From the NCBI GenBank assembly GCA_964633825.1, contig CAZWHE010000173.1, positions 1-8,017 on the forward strand: a stretch of DNA of 8,017 nucleotides. Reading direction: 5' to 3'. Below the pieces are notes generated by a model. It did no database searches, was not told where the DNA came from, and was given only the letters and a program-made list of their open reading frames with translations. Positions 1 to 7,225 of this stretch are shown here, piece after piece. The position numbers and the translations under genes are program-made. Position 1 is the stretch's first letter. Each line of letters begins with the position of its first letter. The stretch comes from CAZWHE01 sp964633825. Its GTDB lineage: Bacteria; Planctomycetota; B15-G4; CAYZWU01.

Positions 1-207
1 TCCACAATGTACGGCGATCTCTATTTATTGCCGCCATATCAGAAATACGGACTCGGGACGATCCCATCGAATGGCGTGAGAATCGTGTCCGGCAACCTGC
101 CGGGGTCGTGGCAATCGGGAGAGGAATATCCGTTTCAGGCGCTAGTGGGCCCCCAGGGGAATCCGGCATCAATACTCACGAATCTGATGAAGCTTGAGGT
201 GGAATAA
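1..207 (+). CDS. C-terminal fragment of a probable secreted beta-sandwich protein (5' end outside window)
   Basis: The frame is open from base 1 and ends at a TAA at 205-207, giving 68 residues with no stop. An ATG at 7 lies in frame, but nothing shows it is the start, so I treat this as the tail of a longer gene. The visible part has a GLGTIP segment followed by an FQALVGP segment and then LTN close to the end. From memory, this spacing resembles a C-terminal module found in many large secreted proteins of Planctomycetes and similar bacteria, usually a beta-sandwich of unknown role. No catalytic residues, membrane segment or sorting motif can be seen. It is separated from mlaE by about 150 bases and is probably not in the same operon. 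The function is unknown, and the module resemblance is a recollection that needs a profile search. Confidence 0.65.
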   Translation, partial: STMYGDLYLLPPYQKYGLGTIPSNGVRIVSGNLPGSWQSGEEYPFQALVGPQGNPASILTNLMKLEVE

Positions 208-358
208 ACCTCCGGCCAACCTACCTCCTTCTGGTTACATGATCCCCCTTTTGCATTGGCCCGGTTTTCAGGGGGTATTTCACACAAAAAACCAAAGCCA
301 ACGGAACAAAGTCAAAAAAGTTGTCCGCCTTTGGGAAGAGGCTGTACATAATGTTGTC

Positions 359-1465
359 ATGCGGAACAAATCTGAATTCAGGGTCGAAGTCAGTGATCAT
401 CCCGCCGGGGGGCGGCTCTTCAAGATCGAGGGAGCCCTGACCCGGGGCACGATCAACCGGCTGAAGAGAGCCGTCAGCCCGGGAAGGGCAGGCGCACCCG
501 TGACAATCGATCTCTCGACCATGACCGGGTTCGACTCGTTCGGCGCCGTCTTCCTCATCGAGCTGGCGAAAAGATCGGGGGATCATTTCGCCGTCGAAGG
601 CGCGCCCCAGGACCTGAAGGATTTCGTGGCCCGTCTTCCCGCCTCCCGGATCCCGTCTGCTGCCGTCGCTCCCACAATTCTGGAGGGGATCGGCCAGTGG
701 GTGTTGACCGCCGCGGGGGGGATGCTGGAGTTTCTGAGCCTCGCTTTCGAGTTCATCTACTGGCTCTGTGTGGCCCCCTTCCGGCTGGGGCGGCTTTACA
801 CGGACCGGACTTTCAAGGAGCTCGTCGCCACCGGCGTCGAGGCGATCCCGATCGTTCTGCTCATTTCCACGCTGATGGGCGTGATCCTGGCCCTCAACGC
901 AGCATCGCAGCTCGAGCAGTTCGGGGCGACGATCTTTGTGGCCGACCTCGTGGGCGTGGCGCTCACCAAGGAGCTGGGACCCGTTTTTACCGCGATCCTC
1001 GTGGCGGGCAGGACGGGATCGTCCATCGCGGCCGAGCTCGGAACGATGAAAGTCACCGAGGAGATCGACGCCCTCAAGGTGATGGGGATCAACCCGAGGG
1101 CTTTCCTGGTCGTCCCCAAGATCCTGGCTCTCGTCCTGGCCATGCCCTGCCTCGTCATCATGGCGGACGTGCTCGGGATCAGCGGCGGCCTTCTGATCAG
1201 CGTGGGCGTGCTCGACGTGGGGTTCGTCGACTATTTCCAGCAGACGCTGAACGCCCTCTTTGTCTCCGACATCCTCACCGGGCTCTTCAAGAGCGTGGTG
1301 TTCGGTTTTCTCATCGGCCTGACGGGTGCGACTTTCGGCCTGAAGCTCGAAGGAGGCTCCGAGGAGGTGGGCCGGATCACAACCGCATCGGTGGTCGTCT
1401 CCTTCCTGCTGATCATTCTGTCCGACGCCTTCTTCACCATTGCCTTCACTTATATGGGGCTTTGA
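359..1465 (+). CDS. mlaE: MlaE-family lipid ABC transporter permease with N-terminal STAS domain
   Basis: This is the inner-membrane permease of an MCE-type ABC transporter that moves phospholipids between membrane and periplasm. Using the ATG at 359 it has 368 residues. Residues about 7-97 look like a STAS domain, with the typical IDLS...FDSFG stretch near 50-62, so the MlaB partner is fused here. Residues about 115-368 are the MlaE domain with several hydrophobic segments. The family hallmark is clear at about 204-246: KELGPVFT, VAGRTGSSIAAELGTM, then VTEEIDALKVMGINP. The frame stays open upstream to 194, but those extra residues do not look like a domain and overlap the previous gene. The ATG at 359 starts just before the STAS domain, with a GGAAGAGG at 334-341 that is rather far away (17 bases). 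mlaF follows after 6 bases, which suggests translational coupling. STAS-MlaE fusions are known in the family, so this is a confident call apart from the exact start. Confidence 0.93.
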   Translation: MRNKSEFRVEVSDHPAGGRLFKIEGALTRGTINRLKRAVSPGRAGAPVTIDLSTMTGFDSFGAVFLIELAKRSGDHFAVEGAPQDLKDFVARLPASRIPSAAVAPTILEGIGQWVLTAAGGMLEFLSLAFEFIYWLCVAPFRLGRLYTDRTFKELVATGVEAIPIVLLISTLMGVILALNAASQLEQFGATIFVADLVGVALTKELGPVFTAILVAGRTGSSIAAELGTMKVTEEIDALKVMGINPRAFLVVPKILALVLAMPCLVIMADVLGISGGLLISVGVLDVGFVDYFQQTLNALFVSDILTGLFKSVVFGFLIGLTGATFGLKLEGGSEEVGRITTASVVVSFLLIILSDAFFTIAFTYMGL

Positions 1466-1471
1466 AAAGCG

Positions 1472-2260
1472 ATGAACGAAGATCCCCATGTCCGCGTCAC
1501 CGGGTTGGATGTGATCCTGGGAGAGAGAAAGATTCTCGACCGGGTCGCCCTGACCGTAGTGCCGGGCGAGATCCTGGTCATCATGGGCCGGAGCGGCTGC
1601 GGCAAAACAACCCTGCTGAAGACGATGGTCGGCCTCCTCCCGCCCGACGAGGGGACGGTCGAGGTCCTCGGGCGGGACGTGGCCTCTCTCGACGAGGACG
1701 CCCTCGATGAGTTCAGGGAGCGGATCGGCATGCTCTTCCAGTTCGGCGCGCTGATCAGCTCGTTCACCGTGGGAGAGAACATCCTCCTTCCCCTGAGGAG
1801 ACGGTCCAGGGTGGATGAGACGACGGCGCGGGCCGTAGCTCAGATGAAGCTCTCCATGGTGGGGCTGCCCCATGTCTTCGACCTCCATCCGTCCCAGCTC
1901 TCGGGCGGAATGAAGAAGAGGGCCGGCTTCGCCCGGGCGCTCATCCTCGATCCCGACATCATCTTTTTCGACGAGCCCACCTCGGGCCTCGATCCCAACA
2001 CGGCCGCCGACATGGACCAGCTCATCCTGAGCCTGAAGAGGATGCTGGGAACGACGATGGTCGTCGTCACCCACGACCTGGCATCGGCTTTCACAATCGC
2101 CGACAGGATCATCGTCATGCACGACGGCCGCCTGGTGGCCGAAGGCACGGCCGCCGAGCTTCAGGCCAGCAGTGTGCCCGAGGTGAGGGATTTCGTGGAA
2201 CGGCGCCGGAGCCGGGAGGAAGAGAAAAAAGAAGACGACGGCAGGACTTTCTTTAGGTAG
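1472..2260 (+). CDS. mlaF: MlaF-type ABC transporter ATP-binding protein
   Basis: This is the cytoplasmic ATPase that powers the MlaE permease; two copies should dock on an MlaE dimer. The 262 residues contain every ABC motif in order: Walker A GRSGCGKT at 39-46, Q-loop glutamine at 90, signature LSGGM at 143-147 followed by KKR, Walker B IIFFDEP at 163-169 with the catalytic Glu168, D-loop SGLD at 171-174, and the switch His201. The FQFGALISSFTV stretch after the Q-loop and LSGGMKKRAGFARA are characteristic of the MlaF branch rather than of amino-acid or export ATPases. The C-terminus ends in a highly charged tail from about 243 (RRRSREEEKKEDD). In E. coli the MlaF C-terminus takes part in contacts with MlaB and the partner MlaF, so the tail may touch the fused STAS domain, but that is inference. 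No strong ribosome binding site precedes the ATG, which fits coupling to mlaE 6 bases upstream. Confidence 0.96.
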   Translation: MNEDPHVRVTGLDVILGERKILDRVALTVVPGEILVIMGRSGCGKTTLLKTMVGLLPPDEGTVEVLGRDVASLDEDALDEFRERIGMLFQFGALISSFTVGENILLPLRRRSRVDETTARAVAQMKLSMVGLPHVFDLHPSQLSGGMKKRAGFARALILDPDIIFFDEPTSGLDPNTAADMDQLILSLKRMLGTTMVVVTHDLASAFTIADRIIVMHDGRLVAEGTAAELQASSVPEVRDFVERRRSREEEKKEDDGRTFFR

Positions 2261-2307
2261 GAAATTCTGGTTTTCTGCTCCTGTTCAACAAAGAGAAAGG
2301 CGGATTC

Positions 2308-3261
2308 ATGACCACACGACGGACGAAAGTTGAAGCAGGCCTGTTTCTATTGATCGGGATGGGACTACTTTTCGCCGTGCTTTTCATGCTCGTCGGGCTG
2401 AGTCTGACGCGGGACAGGGATACCTATTTCGTTCATTTCACCGGGTCGATCGGCAATCTCAAGGTGAACTCGCCCGTCACGTACAAGGGATTGCCCGTGG
2501 GCAACGTGGGTAATATCAAACTTTCGGAAAATGCAAGGGAGATCATCGTCGAGATGGAGCTCGACAAGAACGTTCCCATCACGAAAGGAGTGAGGGCCCA
2601 GCTCCAGTTCAGCCCGCTCACGAACATCTATTCGATCGAGCTGACGCTCAAGGGGCACCCCGGCGAGCCTCTCGAGCCCGATAATCCCGATGAAATCATC
2701 CCTCCCGAACCCACAAAGATCGATGAAATCGTCAACATGATCCCCGATGCCCAGCAGCGGCTGAATGAGCTTCTGACCCAGCTGACGGAGCTTCTCGACG
2801 ACGAGAATATCATGGCTTTCCAGAAAATCCTCCACAACATCGGGCTGCTTCTCGAGGTGATTACCGAAAAGGTGGACCTTCTCGAGGGCGATATCAGAAC
2901 CTCGCTCGATGAATTCAACATGACCTTGAGAACGATCAATGATGAGGCGAACCGGGTCGGCAAAGAAGCGAGGGAGAACATGACTCGCGGTCTCGATAAC
3001 GCCATGGATGTGATGAACAAAATGGCCGCCGACCTGGAACAGGTTCTGGCTCGTGTGGAAGAGACGGCGGGCGAACTGAAAAAAGCCGCGTCTCAGGCGG
3101 GCGGGTTCATGACCGAGAATGAAAAAAGCGTGCGCGATCTTCTTGTGGCGCTCGAGAAGGCCGCACGGGAGTTCAGGGTCTTTCTGAAAGAGATGAAGAG
3201 AGATCCCTCCAGGGTCGTCTGGCCGAGCAGTGTCCCGGAGAGAGAAACCCCCGACAAATAG
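2308..3261 (+). CDS. mlaD: MlaD-family MCE protein with long helical C-terminal extension
   Basis: This is the substrate-binding subunit of the lipid transporter, anchored in the inner membrane and facing the periplasm. Of its 317 residues, about 11-33 form one transmembrane helix after a short basic N-terminus (TTRRTK). The MCE domain follows at about 39-116, with G..GNLKVNSPVTYKGLPVGNVG at 46-68 as the family signature. MCE proteins assemble as hexameric rings with a central hydrophobic pore. After a proline-rich linker (119-146) comes a stretch from 147 to 299 with no proline and many heptad-like hydrophobic positions, predicted as long helices or coiled coil, perhaps broken near the AGG at 264-266. 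The end, DPSRVVWP at 299-306, resembles the (N/D)PSR motif that closes many MCE proteins. E. coli MlaD is only about 183 residues, so the extension is the notable part. The ribosome binding site GAAAGG at 2295-2300 lies 7 bases before the ATG. Confidence 0.94.
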   Translation: MTTRRTKVEAGLFLLIGMGLLFAVLFMLVGLSLTRDRDTYFVHFTGSIGNLKVNSPVTYKGLPVGNVGNIKLSENAREIIVEMELDKNVPITKGVRAQLQFSPLTNIYSIELTLKGHPGEPLEPDNPDEIIPPEPTKIDEIVNMIPDAQQRLNELLTQLTELLDDENIMAFQKILHNIGLLLEVITEKVDLLEGDIRTSLDEFNMTLRTINDEANRVGKEARENMTRGLDNAMDVMNKMAADLEQVLARVEETAGELKKAASQAGGFMTENEKSVRDLLVALEKAAREFRVFLKEMKRDPSRVVWPSSVPERETPDK

Positions 3262-3267
3262 AGAAAT

Positions 3268-3272
3268 GGAGG
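3268..3272 (+). promoter_or_regulatory. Ribosome binding site that decides the start of the transport lipoprotein
   Basis: A GGAGG sits 8 bases before the ATG at 3281. The same frame is open further upstream to an ATG at 3230 inside mlaD, but that start would put 17 extra charged residues before the signal peptide. The site at 3268-3272 therefore supports 3281. Confidence 0.75.
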
Positions 3273-3280
3273 ATGACGAC

Positions 3281-3937
3281 ATGGCATTCATCATCAACGA
3301 ACGGAGCCGGCGGAGCCGCGGCCCTTCTCGATCCCTGTTTCTTATTCGGACGACCCTGGCATCGGTTCTTCTCTTCGTTCTGGCCGGGTGTTCGTCCACG
3401 GTCCCTGCCGTCCATTACTATGACCTCAGGCTGCCTCTTCCCCGGGAAACATTAGGGGGTGTCGAGGGGGAGAGCTCTTCCGTCAAGCTGATCGACGTTG
3501 TCGTGCCCGCTTACCTGAATCTCCCCGAGATCTTCTACCGAACCTCGTCTTTCGAGGCGAATTATTACGAGTACCACCGTTGGGTGCGGCCCCTATCGGA
3601 AAGCATCGAATCGGAGCTCCTCAGGTCTCTGAGGGCGACGGGCCGGTTCTCCAGGGTGGCGGGCGTGGGGGACAAGATCCCGAATGCCTGCCTCGTGGAG
3701 CTTCGCATCCTCGATTTCAACGAGGAGGACAGGAGCGGGGAGGATTGGATCGCTCGCATCTGCATGGTCGTGACGCTGATCGATTCCAGAGAGGACCGCA
3801 CCATCGAGAAGGTGCTCAGCGAGGCCGAGCCCGTTACGGAGAGGAACGCCGCCGGCACGGTCAGAGCGCTGAACAGGGCTTTTTCGCGAATCATTGCCGC
3901 CATCGTCTCTGAAGTGGAAACTTTCATGGAGAAATGA
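3281..3937 (+). CDS. ABC-type transport auxiliary lipoprotein (ABC_trans_aux, PqiC-like)
   Basis: This predicted lipoprotein of 218 residues should work with the MlaFED transporter encoded just upstream. It has a basic N-terminus, a hydrophobic segment at about 19-36 and a lipobox LAGC with the modified cysteine at 37. The residues after it are Ser-Ser, so by the E. coli +2 rule it would be sent to the outer membrane. The mature part begins with HYYDLRLP at 45-52, then VVVPAYLNLPEIFYR at 73-87 and YYEYHRWVRPLSESI at 95-109. These are the usual landmarks of the ABC_trans_aux/DUF330 family, which includes PqiC (YmbA) of E. coli. PqiC forms a ring in the outer membrane that caps the PqiB needle, and a similar role here is inferred. 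The n-region is unusually long and arginine-rich (RSRRSRGPSR at 8-17) but is not a proper Tat motif. The gap to mlaD is only 19 bases. Confidence 0.9.
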   Translation: MAFIINERSRRSRGPSRSLFLIRTTLASVLLFVLAGCSSTVPAVHYYDLRLPLPRETLGGVEGESSSVKLIDVVVPAYLNLPEIFYRTSSFEANYYEYHRWVRPLSESIESELLRSLRATGRFSRVAGVGDKIPNACLVELRILDFNEEDRSGEDWIARICMVVTLIDSREDRTIEKVLSEAEPVTERNAAGTVRALNRAFSRIIAAIVSEVETFMEK

Positions 3938-3945
3938 TCCCAATC

Positions 3946-3984
3946 CGATTTCTCTTCAAAAGAAGCGATCTCGCGGCGAAATCG
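3946..3984 (+). other. Inverted repeat after the transport operon
   Basis: CGATTTC at 3946-3952 is matched by its perfect complement GAAATCG at 3978-3984. Inside it lies a smaller CTTC-AAAA-GAAG hairpin at 3954-3965. It could mark the 3' end of the transport mRNA. However, the outer loop is 25 bases and no T-run follows, so it is not a standard intrinsic terminator. Confidence 0.3.
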
Positions 3985-4008
3985 ATGCAAAATACGGAAC
4001 ATGGGGAA

Positions 4009-4014
4009 TATAAT
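4009..4014 (+). promoter_or_regulatory. Candidate sigma70-type -10 box for the large lipoprotein gene
   Basis: A perfect TATAAT stands in the otherwise GC-rich intergenic region of 138 bases. The -35 side is poor: TGCAAA at 3986-3991 has the right 17-base spacing but only three of six matches. A start near 4021 would leave a 5' leader of about 55 bases. A second AT-rich hexamer, TATTAT at 4035-4040, has no -35 partner. The location between two convincing transcription units is the main support. Confidence 0.4.
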
Positions 4015-4051
4015 CATCTCCGGCTGATCAAAGATATTATAGATTAGGTAG

Positions 4052-4071
4052 CTTTCCCGATCGGAAGGGGG
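4052..4071 (+). promoter_or_regulatory. Hairpin overlapping the ribosome binding site of the large lipoprotein gene
   Basis: The purine-rich site GGAAGGGGG at 4063-4071 lies 4-7 bases before the TTG at 4076 and is the best ribosome binding site for it. Its first six bases (GGAAGG, 4063-4068) can pair with CTTTCC at 4052-4057 across a five-base loop, giving five Watson-Crick pairs and one G-T pair. The site therefore supports the TTG start and may be partly masked in the mRNA. Whether this regulates anything is inference. Confidence 0.45.
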
Positions 4072-4075
4072 CTTA

Positions 4076-7000
4076 TTGAGACCGAGACAGAGCCTTTTCG
4101 TCATCATGCTCCTCTGCGCCCTGATTCCGTACTGCACCGGCTGCGGAGGGGGGTCCAACGTGGGGAAGCTCTTTCAGCCGCGCTACAATCCTTCCAATCC
4201 CGCTGATCAAGGTTTTGACGGGCCTGACGGCAACGGGGCTTTCACGGTGCACGGTCTCGAAGCCGGAATGGTCTTTGGAGAGGAAGGGCCGGAGCATCAG
4301 GCCGTTTACCCGGCCGACGGTTCGAGCGGCGTCGACGTCAACACCATTGTCGTTCTCCGCTTCGACCAGTCCCTGGGAACGGCCGAAGCGGGTCTGGCGG
4401 CGGTTGTGACGGTCAGCGACTCGACCGACGGCGGCCGGGCCAACGTGAGCGGGAGCGTTTCCTATGTTGCGGGATCGGCGCGCAGGCTCGTTGTTTTCGT
4501 GCCCGATGCTGCGCTTGGCGAAAACACGACATACAAGGTCAACGTATCGGCGACCCTCGTCGACGCGCAGGGCGAGGCGGTCAAGTCGTCGGGCGAGGTC
4601 GCCACTTTCGAAACGGGAAAGGCCGGGGACGACATCCCCTTCGAGGTCATATCCGCTCTCACGCTGCCCGCCGACGGGGACGTCTATGTCTCCGAGCGCG
4701 CTCCCTTTTTCGTCTTTTTCACCGAATCCGTCGACACGGGAACGGGCGCGAAGGGCCTGGGCGGGAACACGTCCAATCTGAAGGTTCTCAGGGGCAGCCA
4801 GGCCGTCAACGGCGTCCGGTCTTTCGAGTACGGAGACAGGCTTCTCGTTTTTACACCGACGGCGGACATGGATCCGGGAGAGCGCATCGATGTGACCGTT
4901 GAAAGCACGACGGGAAACAGCGACGGAAGCGAGACCCTGGCGGGGGATTACGATTTCTCATTCACCATTATCGGGTTTCCGAGAGTGACGGGCATCACGG
5001 CCGTTGCCGGCGGACCCCTCATCGCTCTTCCCGCCAATGCCTACATCGGCCGCATCGTCCCGACGAACCAGCACGAGATCGACGTGACGGTCACGCTCGA
5101 GGGTCCGGGCAAATCGTACAACCTGACCCTGATCTTCTGGGACAATACAACGAAAGCCATCATCCTGTCGGACAAGGCGAAGAGAAGCGCCGGCTCGATC
5201 ACATACACCATCGATTTCAAACCGAAGAACGACGACGCCCTCTCCGACGGCGTCATCACCGTCGGGGCCTACACAACGGACTCGAGCGGCACGAACGGTC
5301 CGGTCGGCCCGCCCGCTTTCCTTCCCGATCTTTTCAAGGACACCGTTCCCCCTGCGCTCTCGTCGCTGGGGCCTCCGTCGGGAAGCGCCGCCGGCAACAG
5401 GGAGCTTCTCCTCGAGGCGGCGTCGGCCGGTGTTCACGGCCGCGCGTCGGAGGATCTGGCTTCGATCAGCGTGACCGTCGATGTGAACGGAGCCCCCCAG
5501 AAGCTCGACGGGATCGTCTTCTTCTCCATGGAATACCCCAACGGGTCGGGATCCTACTCGCAGGAGGTGACGCGCGGAAGCGGCCACCTCTTCATCACCG
5601 AGCCGCTGGCCGGGATCGATCCGGACACGGCGATGGACGGGCCGTTCCTGGTGACCGAGGTCGTGATGAGCGATCTCGCCGGCAACACGACCACTCTCAC
5701 CGACCCGGCCGATTCATCGGTCGATTACCGCGGTTTTGTTGACAGGGATGGTCTGCTCGGCCACCAGCTCGAGGTCTTCTGCCACGATGCCGTCACCCTC
5801 CTGCCTCTCGCCGATGTGGACGTTCTCGTGGATCAGCATTCGGACGATTACGGGTCCCACTCGGCCGACAGGCTGGGGGGGCGGACGGGAGCGGACGGGA
5901 GAGTCACCTTCGCCAATGTCTGGGGGCAGCTCCCCGAGGACCACATAACGGTCACGGCCGTCAAGGATGCCTATGAGCTCACATCCGTCTTGGGGCTTCG
6001 CAAGCCGTCGAACGCGGACAAGGCATTTCTGAGCCTTCCCATTCGTCCCGACGACGGCGTGTCCGGTTCATCCACGGTGACCCTGGGCATCGCCGATGTC
6101 AATGAGGGCGCGCTTCCCAGGATCTATATCGGCGGAAACCGGCTCGAGACGGGCACTGACGAGATCTTGTTCGACGCCGGCGACAATCCCGCTTCGGCGA
6201 CCCTGACCGCGGCGCGGGGCAAGCTCCAGTTCCTGGAAGCGATGGGCGTGGAGAGCGGGGCGCCCGAAGATCGGTACCAGTGGGCTTGGTCCAACCCTTT
6301 CCTCGCCGAAACAGGCGCATCGATCCAGGCCGTGCTCTTTGCCGACACGCTCAAAGACGTGAACGACCTGACGGCGCAGGTTCTCGAAACGGAATGGCTC
6401 CACGCAAACTACGTCAACAATCTGGAGGCCCGCCTCACGGCGCGCCTCAACGGATTCACGGGGACGCTTCCCATTGCCGTCGATCTGAAAGGGGAGAGCT
6501 TGGGCACGGGTCAATACTCTTTCACCCTTCCCATGACGCCCACGCTGTTCGTCAACGAGATCATCGATACGGACACTCCGGAAACAGCGGCCTTCGATCC
6601 TCCTTTCGAGGTCATCATCGAGCCCGCCCTCGGTCCGGCCGGCTATGCGGGCGCTCCCGACCAGGCGCTTCTCGAGGGGGCCCTCTTTTTCGAGGTGGAG
6701 GAAGCCGAGACAGGGGGATTCGAGAGAATCATCAGGAAGAGGATCCCCTACGATCAAAACGAAGTGAACAACTCGAGGGTCGTTTCATTTCCCAGAAAAG
6801 ACGCTTTTTCCACAGAGCTCTTCCTTTACTTCAACGGCACCAGCCATCCGCCTCAAATGATCTGGAGCGGTGTTTTCAGGATCGGAAACTCCCAGGGTGC
6901 TTTCGTCATTCATTATTCGACGGCGAGCGGATCACGCCACTGGAGGATCACCGTTCCCCACGACGCATATACAAACCCGGCTCCCCACACGACGGTGGTC

Positions 7001-7207
7001 GTGATTCCCGACCTCAAGAACCTTCCCGCCGGATTCACTCCGCTCAACGACTTGAGCGACTTCGACAGCCCCGGCTCTTATTCCGCATTCATCGAGGCTT
7101 TCGAGATAACGAATTTCGACCTCAACGAGGCTTTCTTTTCGGACATCGGCAGGGACTGGACCGCCTATTGGCGAAGCAACGTCGGAAACGTAACCACCGT
7201 TCCCTGA
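4076..7207 (+). CDS. Large predicted lipoprotein with bacterial Ig-like domains and a transthyretin-like module
   Basis: I do not recognise a named gene. The 1043 residues begin with a lipoprotein-type signal (basic MRPRQ, hydrophobic 7-19) and a probable modified cysteine at 23 in YCTGCGGG; the cysteine at -3 makes the lipobox atypical. Residues about 74-180 and 189-299 look like two Big_5 (SbsA-type) Ig-like domains: YPADGSSGVDVNTIVVLRF at 78-96 followed by F.P...L...TTY.V. About 300-420 and 421-545 appear to be two more beta-sandwich domains joined by a DTVPPAL linker (422-428). About 561-655 resembles a transthyretin/CarboxypepD_reg-like fold, with DVDVLVD and GRTGADGRVTF at 602-612. Residues 660-1043 are beta-rich and unassigned. 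No protease or sugar-cleaving motif and no LPXTG or secretion-system tail is visible. Glycine after Cys23 suggests the outer membrane, and a surface adhesive or structural role is plausible. TTG is the first start codon after the in-frame stop at 4049; the next ATG (4106) would destroy the signal peptide. queC follows within 20 bases. Confidence 0.85.
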   Translation: MRPRQSLFVIMLLCALIPYCTGCGGGSNVGKLFQPRYNPSNPADQGFDGPDGNGAFTVHGLEAGMVFGEEGPEHQAVYPADGSSGVDVNTIVVLRFDQSLGTAEAGLAAVVTVSDSTDGGRANVSGSVSYVAGSARRLVVFVPDAALGENTTYKVNVSATLVDAQGEAVKSSGEVATFETGKAGDDIPFEVISALTLPADGDVYVSERAPFFVFFTESVDTGTGAKGLGGNTSNLKVLRGSQAVNGVRSFEYGDRLLVFTPTADMDPGERIDVTVESTTGNSDGSETLAGDYDFSFTIIGFPRVTGITAVAGGPLIALPANAYIGRIVPTNQHEIDVTVTLEGPGKSYNLTLIFWDNTTKAIILSDKAKRSAGSITYTIDFKPKNDDALSDGVITVGAYTTDSSGTNGPVGPPAFLPDLFKDTVPPALSSLGPPSGSAAGNRELLLEAASAGVHGRASEDLASISVTVDVNGAPQKLDGIVFFSMEYPNGSGSYSQEVTRGSGHLFITEPLAGIDPDTAMDGPFLVTEVVMSDLAGNTTTLTDPADSSVDYRGFVDRDGLLGHQLEVFCHDAVTLLPLADVDVLVDQHSDDYGSHSADRLGGRTGADGRVTFANVWGQLPEDHITVTAVKDAYELTSVLGLRKPSNADKAFLSLPIRPDDGVSGSSTVTLGIADVNEGALPRIYIGGNRLETGTDEILFDAGDNPASATLTAARGKLQFLEAMGVESGAPEDRYQWAWSNPFLAETGASIQAVLFADTLKDVNDLTAQVLETEWLHANYVNNLEARLTARLNGFTGTLPIAVDLKGESLGTGQYSFTLPMTPTLFVNEIIDTDTPETAAFDPPFEVIIEPALGPAGYAGAPDQALLEGALFFEVEEAETGGFERIIRKRIPYDQNEVNNSRVVSFPRKDAFSTELFLYFNGTSHPPQMIWSGVFRIGNSQGAFVIHYSTASGSRHWRITVPHDAYTNPAPHTTVVVIPDLKNLPAGFTPLNDLSDFDSPGSYSAFIEAFEITNFDLNEAFFSDIGRDWTAYWRSNVGNVTTVP
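5881..5900 (+). repeat. Tandem 10-base repeat adjoining a seven-G run
   Basis: GCGGACGGGA occurs twice in a row inside the large lipoprotein gene, directly after a run of seven G at 5875-5881 (one base shared). The unit length is not a multiple of three, so gain or loss of a copy would shift the frame in the transthyretin-like module. Confidence 0.8.
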
Positions 7208-7225
7208 GAAGGGATGAATGAAAGC

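Noticed and set aside
8..17. Twin-arginine signal in the transport lipoprotein (residues 8-17, about bases 3302-3331)
   Set aside because: The arginine pairs are not followed by the needed x-F-L-K pattern; a normal lipoprotein signal explains the region. The coordinates given here are residue numbers.
244..275. CCCCCT/AGGGGG inverted repeat considered as a terminator before mlaE
   Set aside because: The six-pair stem has a 20-base loop and no T-run after it, so it does not look like an intrinsic terminator.
321..352. TTGTCC with TACATA or CATAAT considered as the mlaE promoter
   Set aside because: TACATA matches the -10 consensus poorly; CATAAT matches well but leaves a 20-base spacer. Both would start transcription almost at the ATG.
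697..1710. 337-residue plus-strand open frame overlapping mlaE and mlaF
   Set aside because: It is a shifted frame through two convincing genes; the arginine-, glycine- and proline-rich translation is typical of a GC-rich shadow.
221..2122. 633-residue open frame on the minus strand across mlaE and mlaF
   Set aside because: It is antisense to two genes with complete family motifs. Its product is rich in H, D, E, R and G, as expected from the complement of GC-rich codons, and shows no domain.
2365..3399. 344-residue minus-strand open frame opposite mlaD
   Set aside because: It lies opposite a clear MCE gene, has no recognisable domain, and crosses the mlaD-lipoprotein junction.
6280..7221. 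313-residue plus-strand open frame inside the large lipoprotein gene
   Set aside because: It is a shifted frame with arginine-rich low-complexity composition and no ribosome binding site or domain.
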